Source: Cyanobacteria bacterium SIG31 (GTDB taxonomy: Bacteria > Cyanobacteriota > Vampirovibrionia > Gastranaerophilales > Gastranaerophilaceae). Taken from it: a stretch of 50,510 nt of DNA. Each line of letters opens with the position of its first letter. Position 1 is the stretch's first letter. Both the position numbers and the translations under genes were made by a program. This document shows positions 23,195-30,278 of the stretch, piece by piece. Below the pieces are notes generated by a model. The model was not told the DNA's origin. It saw nothing but the letters and a program-made list of their open reading frames with translations, and made no database searches. Location: contig SUTX01000006.1 of assembly GCA_015152465.1 (NCBI GenBank), forward strand, positions 37,968-88,477, read 5' to 3'.

Positions 23195-23881
23195 ATGATA
23201 AATATTAAAAATCTTATAATGCTAATTATGGCTTTTTGTTTTGCTGTAAATACAGCTATAGCAGGTCCTTTTAAGGCTGATGCAAAAACCAAAAGGATAC
23301 CTGCAGGAACAACATTTCAACTTGAATTTTTACAACCAGTTAGCACATATTCAGGTGGTGCTGGTGATTCTTTTGTTGCAACGATGTTAAATGAACAAGC
23401 ATCTGGTTCAAGTATTATTTTGCCAGCAGGAACCGTTGTGCGAGGTAGTATTGCTCAAGTTAATACTGCAAAAAGGTTTTCACGAGGAGCGAAACTTTAT
23501 TTAGATTTTGACCATGTTGTAACCCCAACTGGTCGTCAAATCCCGCTTGATATGGCTGTTTGTCAATTTGATAGAATTTACTATGATGGCGGACTATATA
23601 AAAATTTAGGTTATGGTGAAGCTGTTCAGAAGAACTATGAACAAGCTGTAAAAATAGCTAAAGATGCAACAGAATATGGCAAAAAAGCAGAGGATTCAGC
23701 TCCAGGTCTACAATATATCACAACACCATTTTGTGCAATCGGTGGATTTTTCGGTGGTGTAGGGTATTTTATTGGTGACTCTGTTGCAGATATGTTTAGA
23801 AAAGGACAAGATGTGTATATTAATACTGGCGATGTTATGAATGTTAAATTAGTTAATCCGATTGATATTCCAGTTTATTAA
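23195..23881 (+). CDS. Secreted protein of unknown function
   Basis: The 228-aa protein has a clear signal peptide (MINIKNLIMLIMAFCFAVNT, cleavage near AIA-GPF). Residues 30-110 look like a beta-barrel domain (RIPAGTTFQLEFLQPV, ILPAGTVVRGSIAQV), faintly reminiscent of the TrbI/VirB10-type fold in layout only. A charged helix and a Gly-rich hydrophobic stretch (FCAIGGFFGGVGYFIGD) follow. ATG 23195 has GGAGGAG 8 bp upstream and its own promoter. Probably periplasmic or outer-membrane associated; function unknown. Confidence 0.72.
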   Translation: MINIKNLIMLIMAFCFAVNTAIAGPFKADAKTKRIPAGTTFQLEFLQPVSTYSGGAGDSFVATMLNEQASGSSIILPAGTVVRGSIAQVNTAKRFSRGAKLYLDFDHVVTPTGRQIPLDMAVCQFDRIYYDGGLYKNLGYGEAVQKNYEQAVKIAKDATEYGKKAEDSAPGLQYITTPFCAIGGFFGGVGYFIGDSVADMFRKGQDVYINTGDVMNVKLVNPIDIPVY

Positions 23882-23892
23882 ACCTTAGTATA

Positions 23893-24184
23893 GCACTTGC
23901 CAAAATCCGCAAAAGCGCCTGTGCAATCAAAGATTGCTCCGTTCCTCCGTTTTACGTCGTCACAACGGCGCAATCGTAGTGTTGCGTCCTCAGTTTGCAT
24001 TTGCCTGCGCAAACGCAAATTCGGACTCCACACCGGCTAACGCTGTCTTGGATTATTGGCGGTTCACAACTTTTATACTCCGCTTTTGTTTTTCTTACGA
24101 AAAACAGCACTCCGTCAAGTTGTTCACAGGGACGTGTCTAGCCCTCACTTCGTTCGGTCGTCGCACTTGCCAAAATCCGCAAAA
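23893..24184. repeat. GC-rich repeat copy R3 between 22-bp direct repeats
   Basis: GCACTTGCCAAAATCCGCAA plus AA occurs twice, at 23893-23914 and 24163-24184, bracketing 248 bp. Inside lie the shared core AGCGCCTGTGCAATCAAAG, ATTGC, CACAACGGCGC (23915-23970), the second half CGTCCTCAGTTTGCATTTGC and AATTCGGACTCC, and a unique stretch from about 24050. G+C is well above the background. The layout suggests an insertion with target duplication or a recombination product. The 130-codon frame through it is not a gene. This covers most of the 384-bp gap 23882-24265. Confidence 0.65.
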
Positions 24185-24207
24185 AAAAGCCTCTTTAGGG
24201 GAGAGGC
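24181..24207 (-). terminator. Terminator of the gene at 24266-24781
   Basis: On the minus strand GCCTCT (24207-24202) and AGAGGC (24194-24189) pair around CCCCTAA, followed by a T8 run (24188-24181). Confidence 0.8.
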
Positions 24208-24265
24208 GAGGGGAAATTTTAGTTAATAGGTATACACTTCACATTATGTTTTTAGAGTTAATATC

Positions 24266-24781
24266 TTATCTTAGCCCAAACGTTGGAGCCATTTGCTCGG
24301 TTTGTTTGTCTGCTAATCCTTTATAACTTTCGAGTTGTTTTTCTTTAATCTTAAGCTTTTGTTCAAGACTATTTAATTCAAGCTGAATTTCTTTTTCAAC
24401 TTCATTCATTTGCGTTATTTCTTGCTGCTTGAGAGCTTTTAGCGCTTCTTGTTTGAATTGATTAAATGCACTATATTCTAATTGCATTTGCATCATAGGG
24501 TTCCCAGTCATAGGTACTCTACCCATCATCTTCATCATATGAAGATTTTGCATTGCACTCATTGAACTTGCTTGGTCAGAGTATTGAGCAAACATTGTCG
24601 CTCTAGGCAGAAGCTCTGGTGAAAGACCGGCTATATTGTTTAAGCCAAGTATTGTTGAACCTCCCAATCGGCTGGCATATTTTTGATGGTTAGACAATTT
24701 ATTTGTCTTCTCCATTACCTGCCTTTGGAGATCATTTATTTCACGCGTTAATCTCTGGACCATCCAGAATGCTACTAACAT
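24266..24781 (-). CDS. Coiled-coil protein of unknown function
   Basis: The 171-aa protein begins with a short hydrophobic segment (MLVAFWMVQRL) and a heptad-like helix to about residue 35. A Met-rich centre follows (MSAMQNLHMMKMMGRVPMTG, about 74-93), then a long coiled coil (about 105-155) rich in Glu, Lys and Gln. I do not recognise it. AGG elements lie upstream of ATG 24781, and TAACCTT repeats (minus strand AAGGTTA) fill the promoter region 24794-24850. It ends in its own terminator. Confidence 0.65.
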   Translation of the reverse strand: MLVAFWMVQRLTREINDLQRQVMEKTNKLSNHQKYASRLGGSTILGLNNIAGLSPELLPRATMFAQYSDQASSMSAMQNLHMMKMMGRVPMTGNPMMQMQLEYSAFNQFKQEALKALKQQEITQMNEVEKEIQLELNSLEQKLKIKEKQLESYKGLADKQTEQMAPTFGLR

Positions 24782-24793
24782 AATGAACCTACC

Positions 24794-24850
24794 TAACTTT
24801 TACTTTAACTAACCTTTTGTAAATTTAAAAAACTAACCTTTTTTAACCTT
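24794..24850 (-). promoter_or_regulatory. AAGGTTA repeat cluster upstream of 24781
   Basis: TAACCTT occurs at 24810-24816, 24834-24840 and 24844-24850, with the variant TAACTTT at 24794-24800. On the gene's strand these are AAGGTTA direct repeats; the last two are exactly 10 bp apart. This suggests cooperative binding of a regulator. Confidence 0.35.
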
Positions 24851-24902
24851 ACATCTTAATAAAGTATTTTACTTTTCAAAAATTGCCTTTTTTGTTTTGT
24901 TT

Positions 24903-24950
24903 TGTTAAGAAATGTAAACATAAGTTTTTTTTATCTGTTTGAGATACAAT
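24903..24950 (+). promoter_or_regulatory. Possible HLR1-like site and -10 before the YhcH-type gene
   Basis: TGTTAA-GAAA-TGTAAA (24903-24918) has the direct-repeat shape with the right 4-bp spacer and one mismatch to the HLR1 form on the other strand. TACAAT (24945-24950) is a fair -10, but only 24-26 bp away instead of 39. It would act, if at all, from a closer position. Confidence 0.35.
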
Positions 24951-24978
24951 ATTTATAAGGGTTTGAAGAGGAGACGCC

Positions 24979-25431
24979 ATGATTAAAGATAAATTAAAAA
25001 ATGCCAAAACTTATTATAATTTGGGTGAAAATTTAAAAAAAGGGCTTTTATGGCTAGAAAAAAATGATTTAGAAAAACTAGCTGACGGTCGCTATGAAAT
25101 CGACGAAGATAAAGTTTTTGCTTCTATACAAACCTACGAAACTAAGGATGATGCTAACTATGAGTCTCATCGTAACTACATTGATATTCAATATATGATT
25201 AATGGTTGTGAAAAAATCGGTGTTACGGATTTGAGTAATTGTAAAACTTGTATTGAATATGATGCAGAAAGAGATTTGGAGTTTTATAATATTACAACAC
25301 CAGAGGAATACTTAAGACTTAATGCGGGAGAGTTTTTAATATTTTACCCACATGATGCACATAAACCGTCAATTACTTTAGATGAAAAAGCAACTGTAAA
25401 AAAAGTTGTTGTTAAGGTTGCTGTAAACTAA
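24979..25431 (+). CDS. YhcH/YjgK/YiaL-family protein
   Basis: The 150-aa cupin-like protein belongs to the family of YhcH (sialic acid cluster) and EbgC (beta-galactosidase beta subunit), usually tied to sugar catabolism. The conserved surface is visible: ESHRNYIDIQY with a metal-site-type His, and FYPHDAHKPSI near the end with two more. Length is standard. GAGGAG lies before ATG 24979. No sugar genes surround it, so the substrate cannot be inferred. It converges on the next gene with only 3 bp between stops. Confidence 0.88.
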   Translation: MIKDKLKNAKTYYNLGENLKKGLLWLEKNDLEKLADGRYEIDEDKVFASIQTYETKDDANYESHRNYIDIQYMINGCEKIGVTDLSNCKTCIEYDAERDLEFYNITTPEEYLRLNAGEFLIFYPHDAHKPSITLDEKATVKKVVVKVAVN

Positions 25432-25434
25432 CGC

Positions 25435-25821
25435 TTATGCTGCAAATATATTAGCAATTGAATTATCAATTTCAAAATCAGCAAGCTCGCCTTGATAGTT
25501 AAGTTCTTCTTTATTAAATAGGTTCCATAATTCTCCAAGAACAGGCTCTTTTGCTGTTTTTTTGCCAGAATGAGATTTTAAATATTTTAAAGTTTCTTTT
25601 AAAGTGTTATTAACACTTATTTGTGATGATGCTTTAATTATAGCAAGGTGAGGTGCATAACTTGCTTCAGGTTTTGTTTGATTAAATATTGTTTGTTCAA
25701 GAATCTTATTTGAAGCTTCTTGAGATGCACCTTGTTTAGCAAGCAAATCTCTTGCTGTGTTTCTTAAATTTTCCCTATTTTCAAACTGAAAACTGTTAGT
25801 ATGTGTAATATTTAATCCCAT
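25435..25821 (-). CDS. Small protein of unknown function with lineage N-terminal tag
   Basis: The 128-aa hydrophilic protein starts MGLNITHTNSFQFENRENLR, a variant of the tag in other unknown proteins here, with no signal peptide or membrane segment. ATG 25821 is chosen because AAAGG (minus strand, 25834-25830) lies 8 bp upstream and the frame before it (to 25923) crosses the promoter. It is driven by box copy D, divergent from the gene at 26105. No domain recognised. Confidence 0.65.
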   Translation of the reverse strand: MGLNITHTNSFQFENRENLRNTARDLLAKQGASQEASNKILEQTIFNQTKPEASYAPHLAIIKASSQISVNNTLKETLKYLKSHSGKKTAKEPVLGELWNLFNKEELNYQGELADFEIDNSIANIFAA

Positions 25822-25850
25822 TTTTGATACCTTTATCCCTTTTCTTAGTA

Positions 25851-25913
25851 TGTATATCGGCTTTTTTTTGAAAAACTTTAATGTTTTTAGTGATATTGTT
25901 ACAAAAGTTAACA
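25851..25913 (-). promoter_or_regulatory. HLR1-like box plus -10 (copy D)
   Basis: On the minus strand TGTTAACTTTTGTAACAA (25913-25896) is followed after 39 bp by TATACA (25856-25851). The expected start (~25844) gives a 23-nt leader before ATG 25821. The 18-mer equals copy B exactly. Confidence 0.6.
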
Positions 25914-26008
25914 AATATATCAAAACTATCTCTCCTGTGGAGAGAAAAGATTTTCTTAATGAGCAATACGAGTTTAGAAATTCAAGAGAGGGTTTAATAA
26001 AAAGTGAT

Positions 26009-26071
26009 TGTAAACTTTTGTAACAAAAAGAAAAGTATTTGAAATCCGTCTTTTTATATAAACTTTATATA
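26009..26071 (+). promoter_or_regulatory. HLR1-like box plus -10 (copy C)
   Basis: TGTAAACTTTTGTAACAA (26009-26026) and TATATA (26066-26071) are 39 bp apart. The other strand contains GTTACA-AAAG-TTTACA-AT, a full match to the HLR1 consensus. It lies about 95 bp from copy D in the same divergent intergenic region (25822-26104), so one gap serves two box-driven genes. Confidence 0.65.
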
Positions 26072-26104
26072 TATAAGATGTAATAATAAGATGAGGTACG
26101 AGCT

Positions 26105-27310
26105 ATGAGTCACGGCTATGTAAGAAATCATTATGGTGATAACTGTCATTTCTCTGACAGTTCTTATAAACGATATAACCGTTATCATTATGAACGATGC
26201 GGTTGTGATAGCTTATCTACATACCTAGCTGGTAGTGGTTGTTGCCACTCACATAGTTCTGGCTGTGGTGGCGGAATGAACTTATTCTGGCCTAACTTTG
26301 TTTCAGGACTATGTCAAAGTGTTCTAGGTATGTTTGGAGGCTTTGGCGGTGGCTGGGGCTTTGGAATGCCTAGTTTTGGTGGCTGGGGCTTTGGCGGTGG
26401 CTGGGGCTTAGGTGCTGGCTGGCTTGGTACCAATCAAGCTGATGGCGTAGACGGAGCATCAAGAAGAGCCGCTCGTGCAAGACGTTATGCAACAAATGGT
26501 GCTACGGGAACAGTTCAAGACATTGATAACCCTAAAATCGCAGCATTAACCAAAGAAAGAGCTGAGCTTGTTGCAAGAGGAAATGCTCTAACTCAAGCAC
26601 AAGTTGAGGCGTTTAATAAAAAGCTTGATGATGCAATAGCTGCAACTGATAATATAGCAAAAGAATCTGACGTGAAAACATATAAAAATTTAAAATTAAC
26701 ATTGCCTGAGCCACAACAAAAAGATTTAACGAAAATCATTAAACTTGGGGGTGCAGATGTCAGTGTAGAAAATATTCCTGATGACATGATTACACTTGAT
26801 AATATAAAAGGTTTGACACCTGATGATATACAAAAACTAAACGAAGCACAGGCTAAAAATATTCTGACTAAACTTGGTTATATAGATAATAATAGTGTCG
26901 GAAAAATGTCTGGTGAATACAATATTTTACTATTACTTCAAAAATCTGGGGTTAATGTGCAATGTGCAACAAATCCTAAGTCTGAAGATAAAATGATTCA
27001 AGGTAAAATATCAAATGTTGTCCAGACTGATGGAAAAATTTCTTATACGATTGATAATGGTACTGCAGACGGTATCTTCAAATATAAATACACATTCCAG
27101 CAAGTTGATGATAAAAACGGTAAGAAATGTTTCCACTTGACTAAAATTGAAAATAATAACTCTGATAAACAAGGATATGTAGATAATAATTGGAAAAATA
27201 GAGATTATATCTGTCAAAATGAAAAAGAACCTCTTAAAATTACGGGCATACCTTTAATTTCAACCCGAAGTTCATCAGATAGGACAAAATTAGAAACTGA
27301 ATTAAAATAA
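26105..27310 (+). CDS. Protein with Cys/His-rich and Gly/Trp/Phe-repeat N-terminus, function unknown
   Basis: The 401-aa protein has three parts. Residues 1-58 are rich in His, Tyr, Cys and Ser (CGCDSL, GCCHSHSSGCGGG). Residues 75-108 form a low-complexity GGFGGGWGF repeat. Residues 125-401 are charged and probably folded, with IPDDMITLDNIKGLTPDDIQ resembling a short helical-repeat register and a beta-rich C-terminal half. There is no Sec signal peptide. GAGG precedes ATG 26105, behind box copy C. I do not recognise it. The Gly-rich part suggests a surface or structural protein, which is inference only. Confidence 0.7.
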   Translation: MSHGYVRNHYGDNCHFSDSSYKRYNRYHYERCGCDSLSTYLAGSGCCHSHSSGCGGGMNLFWPNFVSGLCQSVLGMFGGFGGGWGFGMPSFGGWGFGGGWGLGAGWLGTNQADGVDGASRRAARARRYATNGATGTVQDIDNPKIAALTKERAELVARGNALTQAQVEAFNKKLDDAIAATDNIAKESDVKTYKNLKLTLPEPQQKDLTKIIKLGGADVSVENIPDDMITLDNIKGLTPDDIQKLNEAQAKNILTKLGYIDNNSVGKMSGEYNILLLLQKSGVNVQCATNPKSEDKMIQGKISNVVQTDGKISYTIDNGTADGIFKYKYTFQQVDDKNGKKCFHLTKIENNNSDKQGYVDNNWKNRDYICQNEKEPLKITGIPLISTRSSSDRTKLETELK

Positions 27311-27333
27311 AAAACTCCCTGCGGGGAGTTTTT
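27310..27333. terminator. Bidirectional terminator between convergent genes
   Basis: AAAAACTCCC and GGGAGTTTTT pair around TGCG, with A and T runs on both sides. It serves the plus gene ending at 27310 and the minus gene ending at 27335. Confidence 0.85.
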
Positions 27334-27334
27334 A

Positions 27335-27556
27335 TTATATATACCATTTTGATCGTATAAATGAATATTTTTTCAAAGGATCTTTTTCTTTTTGGTTTAT
27401 GTTTGTTATTTGTGGTGTTTTTGATAAAAACAGCCCAAGATTACCGAGTTTGTACTCGGGGTTGGATATGTAAAAATTCTCTTTTTGCTTTCGCAATATT
27501 TCGTTAGAAGAAAGAATTTGCGTCACAATTTCTTCTTGGGTTAAATCTTTTGTCAA
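27335..27556 (-). CDS. 73-aa protein of unknown function
   Basis: The frame starts at TTG 27556 (MTKDLTQEEIVTQILSSNEI) with GGAGGAG a few bases upstream and has a good promoter at 27583-27611, which is why I accept it. It is helical in its first half and basic toward KKYSFIRSKWYI. No signal peptide or known motif. It shares a terminator with the converging gene. Confidence 0.6.
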   Translation of the reverse strand: MTKDLTQEEIVTQILSSNEILRKQKENFYISNPEYKLGNLGLFLSKTPQITNINQKEKDPLKKYSFIRSKWYI

Positions 27557-27582
27557 ATCTCCTCCGCTTGGCTAGCTTTACG

Positions 27583-27611
27583 AGTGTATCACCAAAATCT
27601 TGACATGGCAA
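27583..27611 (-). promoter_or_regulatory. Promoter of the 73-aa gene
   Basis: Minus strand TTGCCA (27611-27606), 17-bp spacer, TACACT (27588-27583). The start near 27576 gives a leader of about 20 nt. Confidence 0.6.
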
Positions 27612-27742
27612 GTTTTAAATAAGTTTGTTTTTCCAACTTTAGTTAGAGAAATTCCGAACTTATTTACAATGTTTTTTTTATTTAAATAGGTTTAGTATGT
27701 TAATGTGAGCATGAAGTATGAAAGCTTTATGTATTACCCCAA

Positions 27743-27822
27743 GTCATTCTGAGCTTGACTCAGAATCTATCAATATTTATCAGAAATCTTGAATAGACCC
27801 TGAATAATTTTCAGGGTGACGT
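27743..27822. repeat. GTCATTC...GGGTGACG dispersed palindromic repeat, copy 1
   Basis: GTCATTCTGAGC, a paired TCAGAATCTAT, then ATAGACCCTGAATAATTTTC and AGGGTGACG. Two hairpins are visible: ATTCTGAG with CTCAGAAT, and CCCTGA with TCAGGG. It lies in the 336-bp gap 27557-27892 between the 73-aa gene and flagellin 2. A second copy is at 45222. The rest of the gap is AT-rich with no ORF. Confidence 0.75.
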
Positions 27823-27892
27823 AGAATTGTCAAAATCAATTACGAAAATTGAATAAATCAAGGAAGAAAGCTAACAAAAAGGAGATTGTATT

Positions 27893-29005
27893 ATGGCTTC
27901 AATTACAATTAACACAAACCTTGCGTCATTGACTGCGCAAAGAAACTTATCTGCAGCGACATCTAGTATGAACACTGCAATGGAAAGATTAACAACTGGC
28001 TATCGTATCAACTCAGGTAAAGACGATGCTGCTGGTTCAGCTGTATCAAGATTAATGGAAGCTCAAATTTCGGCTTATGACGTTGCTGAATCAAACACAA
28101 CAATGGGTCTTTCACTATTAGATACAGCAGAAGGTGTTTTAGACATTGTTGGTAGCTATGTTCAACGTATCAGAGACTTGACCGAACAAGCAGCTAACGG
28201 TACTTATGGTACAGCTTCAATGCAAGCAATTAGAACTGAGGTTCAACAAAGAATGTTAGAAATTAACCGTCTATGTTCTGTAATCGACTTTAACGGTATA
28301 CAATTACTAGACGGTACTAGTACTGCTGCTAGAACAAAAGCTGGTATTAACTTACAAGTAGGTAACAATGCAGGTGGTGCAAACGTTATCAACCTAGACT
28401 ATTCATTATTTGAATCTGCTAAATTCTCAGCATTGATTATATTTGGTAATGCAAGAAATGAAACCGGTTATGGAAAAAATACTGATAATATTACAACTTG
28501 GTATAAAAGATCTAATCCAAATGAAACAACTAAAGCTTTAGAAGCTAGAATTACAGGTGCTGCTGCTGGTGTAAAAGGTGATGATGGTAAAACATTATAC
28601 AAATACACAGTAGAAGATGGTTATAAGAGTATCTTAAAATCAACTTACGATTGTAACAACGATGGTAAAGCGATTCAAAATGCTTCTTGTATAACAGCAA
28701 TTTGTGATGCTGTATATACAGATGACGCAACAGCTCGTGAGTTCTTATACTTCTTAGACGATGCTATCGAAAACATATCTGCAAGAAGTGCTTTAATCGG
28801 TGCATATATGAACCGTGTTGAATCAGCTGTTGATGCGATTGGTGTACAAAAGGAGAATATCGTTTCAGCAAACTCATCTATTAAAGATGCTGATGTAGCA
28901 ACTGAATCATCAAATTATATTAAATATCAAATCTTGCAACAATCAGCTGCAACATTGCTTTCTACAGCAAACCAACAGCCACAAATTGCATTGAACTTGA
29001 TATAG
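27893..29005 (+). CDS. fliC: Flagellin, second copy
   Basis: The 370-aa filament subunit has conserved ends (MASITINTNLASLTAQRNLS, DLTEQAANGTYGTASMQ and C-terminal ILQQSAATLLSTANQQPQIA). It is clearly paralogous to the flagellin at 17930 but differs in the centre (about 175-285). It has four cysteines (C128 in NRLCSVIDFNG, C254, C266, C271). C271 aligns with C237 of the other flagellin just before a shared FLD-AI--IS-R block. AAGGAG lies upstream of ATG 27893. The leader differs from that of flagellin 1, so the two may be expressed under different conditions. Confidence 0.95.
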   Translation: MASITINTNLASLTAQRNLSAATSSMNTAMERLTTGYRINSGKDDAAGSAVSRLMEAQISAYDVAESNTTMGLSLLDTAEGVLDIVGSYVQRIRDLTEQAANGTYGTASMQAIRTEVQQRMLEINRLCSVIDFNGIQLLDGTSTAARTKAGINLQVGNNAGGANVINLDYSLFESAKFSALIIFGNARNETGYGKNTDNITTWYKRSNPNETTKALEARITGAAAGVKGDDGKTLYKYTVEDGYKSILKSTYDCNNDGKAIQNASCITAICDAVYTDDATAREFLYFLDDAIENISARSALIGAYMNRVESAVDAIGVQKENIVSANSSIKDADVATESSNYIKYQILQQSAATLLSTANQQPQIALNLI

Positions 29006-29033
29006 TTATAAGTTCTGTATGATAAACGTAATT

Positions 29034-29059
29034 GAAGCCCCCGCGCGAGCGGGGGCTTC
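29034..29059 (+). terminator. Very stable GC hairpin after flagellin 2
   Basis: GAAGCCCCCGC (29034-29044) and GCGGGGGCTTC (29049-29059) enclose GCGA, an 11-bp perfect stem with a GNRA-type tetraloop. No T run follows, so it may protect the mRNA 3' end as much as stop transcription. Confidence 0.6.
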
Positions 29060-29196
29060 AATAGTATTGTGGTGCCTTGCACCGGATGAGGGTGGCCTTA
29101 ATGTTTAGCCCCTCACTATCGTTAATCAAACAAATATGTCTGTCTCAACCTAACTAAACAAACAGGGCTAGAATAAAAATGCACCACAATACTATT
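29060..29196. repeat. Composite palindromic repeat element, copy 2 (short form)
   Basis: AATAGTATTGTGGTGC (29060-29075) and its exact reverse complement (29181-29196) bound a 137-bp element. Its core GGTGCCTTGCACCGGATGAG, CCCCTCACTATCGTTAATCA and AACAAATATG matches 9728-9805, and its right part matches 9970-9999. The 154-bp nested palindrome of copy 1 is absent. The end arms differ in sequence between copies, yet each copy is self-complementary. Confidence 0.7.
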
Positions 29197-29281
29197 ATGA
29201 GATTTTTGTTATTGAATGTCTGTTTTTCTACTCATAAGGTGGATTTTTTTTATAAAATAGATTATTATAATAATAGTTATT

Positions 29282-30268
29282 ATGAGCAAGAAACCGTATA
29301 AAAAAGAAAAGAGAGAAACTTTTTTTCAAAAGTTAACAAACTTGATGTTAACCTTGTTCTTTGCTTGTTTGATAAGCACTCAAATTTGTACGGCTGCAAA
29401 TAATAACTTACGTTTAGCACAGGTAAGTGATGCGCATTTCTCAACTTTTGAGGAAAACACTTCTTATAAATTTTTAAAAAAATCTCCGGAACTTTTAGAC
29501 GATGTTGTTTTTCAGATTAATACTTCTGGACCTTATGATTTTGTAATGTTTACAGGAGATTTGGTTAACAAGCCAAAAACAGATGAGCTTGTTAAATTTT
29601 TAACACATGCATCTAAGATAAATTGCCCTTGGTATGCAATAAACGGGAATCACGATATTGCCATTGATGGTCCTTTAACTAAAGATGAGTTTCGGAAAAT
29701 TTTAAACGGCCGTAATCGTTATATGAGTGCGGATAAGCTTTATTATGCCTTTACACCTAAAAAAGGTTTTCGAGTTATATGTTTAGATTCTATTATCGAT
29801 TATAAGTTAACATCTAATGGTGAAATTGATGAGAAACAACTTAAATGGTTAAAAGAAGAACTTGATGATCATAAAAAAGATGCTGTGATTTTATGTACGC
29901 ATGTCCCTATTGATGAGCCTTATTCTAGCTCTAATCATAAAATGCTTAATGAATATGAAATTAAAAGCCTTTTAAAAGAATATACCAATCCAATTATTGT
30001 TTTACAGGGCCACTATCATTGTGTTAGAGCGAGACAAAGTGATAATATTGTGTATATTACATCTCCGTCATTAGTTACTTATCCGAACGCATTCAGGGTT
30101 ATTAATATAAATTCTAATAAAAATAGAACACTTGTTGATGTCTTTTTAAAAGAGACAAACCTAAAAGATATTCAGACTCGTTCAAAGCTACGTTTGTTTA
30201 ATACAGAGTCGTTATATGGGCAAGAAATTGATAGAAATACAACATTTGAAATAAAGAAAAAATCATAA
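29282..30268 (+). CDS. Metallophosphoesterase, exported or membrane-anchored
   Basis: The 328-aa calcineurin-like phosphoesterase has all metal motifs: VSDAH (D50, H52), TGDLV (D93), NGNHD (N123, H124), CTHVP and GHYH. A hydrophobic segment at about 20-38 is a signal peptide or anchor, so it probably acts outside the cytoplasm. The substrate (phosphomonoester, cyclic nucleotide or lipid head group) cannot be told from sequence. It leads a three-gene run with an MBL-fold protein (10 bp later) and a TPR protein. Confidence 0.85.
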   Translation: MSKKPYKKEKRETFFQKLTNLMLTLFFACLISTQICTAANNNLRLAQVSDAHFSTFEENTSYKFLKKSPELLDDVVFQINTSGPYDFVMFTGDLVNKPKTDELVKFLTHASKINCPWYAINGNHDIAIDGPLTKDEFRKILNGRNRYMSADKLYYAFTPKKGFRVICLDSIIDYKLTSNGEIDEKQLKWLKEELDDHKKDAVILCTHVPIDEPYSSSNHKMLNEYEIKSLLKEYTNPIIVLQGHYHCVRARQSDNIVYITSPSLVTYPNAFRVININSNKNRTLVDVFLKETNLKDIQTRSKLRLFNTESLYGQEIDRNTTFEIKKKS

Positions 30269-30278
30269 GGAATAAAAT

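Noticed and set aside
23934..24326. 130-codon frame in the repeat region
   Set aside because: It runs through repeat R3, a terminator and into an opposing gene; it has no ribosome site and its composition follows the repeat.
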